Positions 62,862 to 63,708 of a DNA stretch of 63,708 bases are shown piece by piece. The stretch spans positions 7,901,557-7,965,264 of the forward strand of contig NZ_CP075715.1 of NCBI RefSeq assembly GCF_024584805.1, in the 5' to 3' direction. This stretch comes from Streptomyces sp. FIT100 (lineage in GTDB: Bacteria; Actinomycetota; Actinomycetes; Streptomycetales; Streptomycetaceae). Under the pieces are notes generated by a model, which was given only the letters and a program-made list of their open reading frames with translations, was not told the DNA's origin and ran no database searches. The translations under genes were made by a program, and so were the position numbers. How positions within the stretch are numbered: position 1 is the first letter of the stretch; every line of letters begins with the position of its first letter.

Positions 62862-63308
62862 TTACGGCTCACCGCGCTCCACGCCCGCCACCGGGCGTGC
62901 CGTGGAGGGGGCCTGCGGGCCGACGGGGGCCTGCGCCCACTGCAGCAACTGCGGGGGTACCTTGAAGGCGCTGAACCCGGGATGGTCGAGTTCAGCGTTG
63001 AGCACCGGGTAGCGTTCCACCGCCCGTCGGCAGCGCTGCTGCCACCACGCGGGCCGCCCGGCCGGCTCGACGACGTCCATGCTGCGCAGCCACTCCATCA
63101 GCACCGCCGCGTTGTGGGCGGCCGCCGGCACCTGCCAGTGATTGCTGACGAAGGTGTCCAGCACCAGTCCGTTGCAGGCCGCGCACCGGCACACCGGCGG
63201 CAGGCCCGCGGCGAACCTTTTCGCCAGCGTCTCGCCGAGGAAGAAGTCCATCAGCTCCGGCAGCAGCACGGAGGGCGAGAGGTCCGCACCAAGCTGAACG
63301 CTGATCAA
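62862..63308 (-). CDS. protein of unknown function with Cys cluster
   Basis: A 148-aa protein. The centre has CRCAACNG (about 41-48), which could bind a metal, followed by a helical region (VSNHWQVPAAAHNAAVLMEW). The C-terminal part is Trp- and Pro-rich. The pattern C-x-C-x2-C followed by an H-N motif feels familiar from actinobacterial hypothetical proteins, possibly the end of a longer protein, but I cannot name it. The promoter side faces 63309-63700. Confidence 0.5.
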   Translation of the reverse strand: MISVQLGADLSPSVLLPELMDFFLGETLAKRFAAGLPPVCRCAACNGLVLDTFVSNHWQVPAAAHNAAVLMEWLRSMDVVEPAGRPAWWQQRCRRAVERYPVLNAELDHPGFSAFKVPPQLLQWAQAPVGPQAPSTARPVAGVERGEP

Positions 63309-63708
63309 CTCCCCTCAGAGCAAGAAGAGTTGGTGTCCGCTGCCCTTGCCGAGCACGGCATCGATCTGGTCCGTGCTCCCGGGACCATCGGGCCATCAAA
63401 CGGCTGATGTTTGGCCGCTGAGCTCAGTGCAACAGCAGACACGTTTCGCGCGCTCCCGGGTCCCATCTCCGGTGAGCGGGGGAGTGGCAGAACTCGAATA
63501 CTCCAAAGTTTTGGAGACAAGGAAGCAGCGGCACACAGGATTGACACGGCTAGACGTTCTAGTCATAACTGACGATCCGTCACCAAGCACCCAGTCGGGT
63601 AGAGCGACGACCGCCACCCCTGCTGCTAGCCGAATTAACCTGCACCCCAGTCATGTTGGACCTGAAAAGCAAAGGCAAGTCGGGGAGGAGGCACGATCGC
63701 GGAGCGAT
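63309..63708. other. intergenic at window end
   Basis: Contains the promoter-like sequence at 63541-63569. Near the edge GGGGAGGAGG (63686-63695) would serve a gene starting at or beyond the window boundary. Confidence 0.5.
63541..63569 (+). promoter_or_regulatory. promoter with internal palindrome, facing right
   Basis: A perfect -35 TTGACA (63541-63546) and CATAAC (63564-63569) 17 bp apart. The spacer holds the palindrome CTAGA-CGT-TCTAG (63550-63562), exactly where a repressor would block RNA polymerase. The controlled gene lies beyond the window. Confidence 0.55.

Overview
This is high-G+C actinobacterial DNA, almost certainly from Streptomyces or a close relative. The signs are strong third-position G/C bias, many GTG starts, a WhiB-type iron-sulphur regulator, Streptomyces-type peptidoglycan-binding modules, and a tap-tpg pair, which maintains the ends of linear Streptomyces replicons. 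The mix of mobile-element debris, miniature transposons, phage-like genes, tRNA genes and a low-G+C gene block suggests an accessory region: a chromosome arm or a large linear plasmid. The sequence alone does not say which.

Layout. 0.4-9.5 kb: three paralogous small Xre-type regulators (two of them inside a ~700-bp direct duplication), a secreted SH3-like protein, a MITE-truncated small membrane protein and two peptidoglycan hydrolases of phage-lysin type. 9.7-13.7 kb: WhiB-like protein, a tRNA-Leu reading UUA, a deaminase-fold protein, tRNA-Met, an aldo/keto reductase homologue lacking two catalytic residues, a zinc-ribbon protein and a MerR-like DNA-binding protein, with short tandem repeats between or inside genes. 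14.1-15.3 kb: a PCMT-like methyltransferase. 15.9-20.4 kb: a tightly coupled tetR-potDBCA polyamine-type ABC transporter operon. 20.5-23.3 kb: a GH29-like fucosidase and a second TetR regulator whose upstream palindrome nearly matches that of the first.

23.9-40.9 kb is the most unusual part. Seven genes lie on the minus strand, are visibly poorer in G+C than their surroundings, and encode large, apparently non-secreted, beta-rich proteins: 566, 558, 117, 696, 863 (DUF6603-like), 777 and 1296 aa. They are interrupted and flanked by IS5-type transposase remnants and followed by a protealysin-like M4 metalloprotease (41.6-42.7 kb). Three of the proteins share one Ig-like module, and the 117-aa protein is little more than that module alone. 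Several of these genes contain TTA codons, and the same window carries its own UUA-reading tRNA. At 44.5-46.5 kb there is a decayed fragment resembling the DUF6603 neighbourhood, a nucleotidyltransferase-like gene and a UvrD-helicase tail joined out of frame.

47.1-49.8 kb: an Xre-tap-tpg operon, an initiator tRNA-fMet and a strong terminator. 50.1-52.9 kb: a decayed TniA/TniB transposon with a MITE inserted in frame. 53.5-60.4 kb: a two-gene iterative polyketide/fatty-acid-type synthase: AT-ACP, then FabL-like ER-KS-CLF-KR-DH. 60.9-61.8 kb: a broken serine recombinase. The window ends with two convergent unknown genes and an outward-facing promoter with a palindrome.

The best candidate for an undescribed system is the 23.9-40.9 kb block, possibly with the protease and the NTase-like protein. 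The fused FabL-type ER synthase is second.
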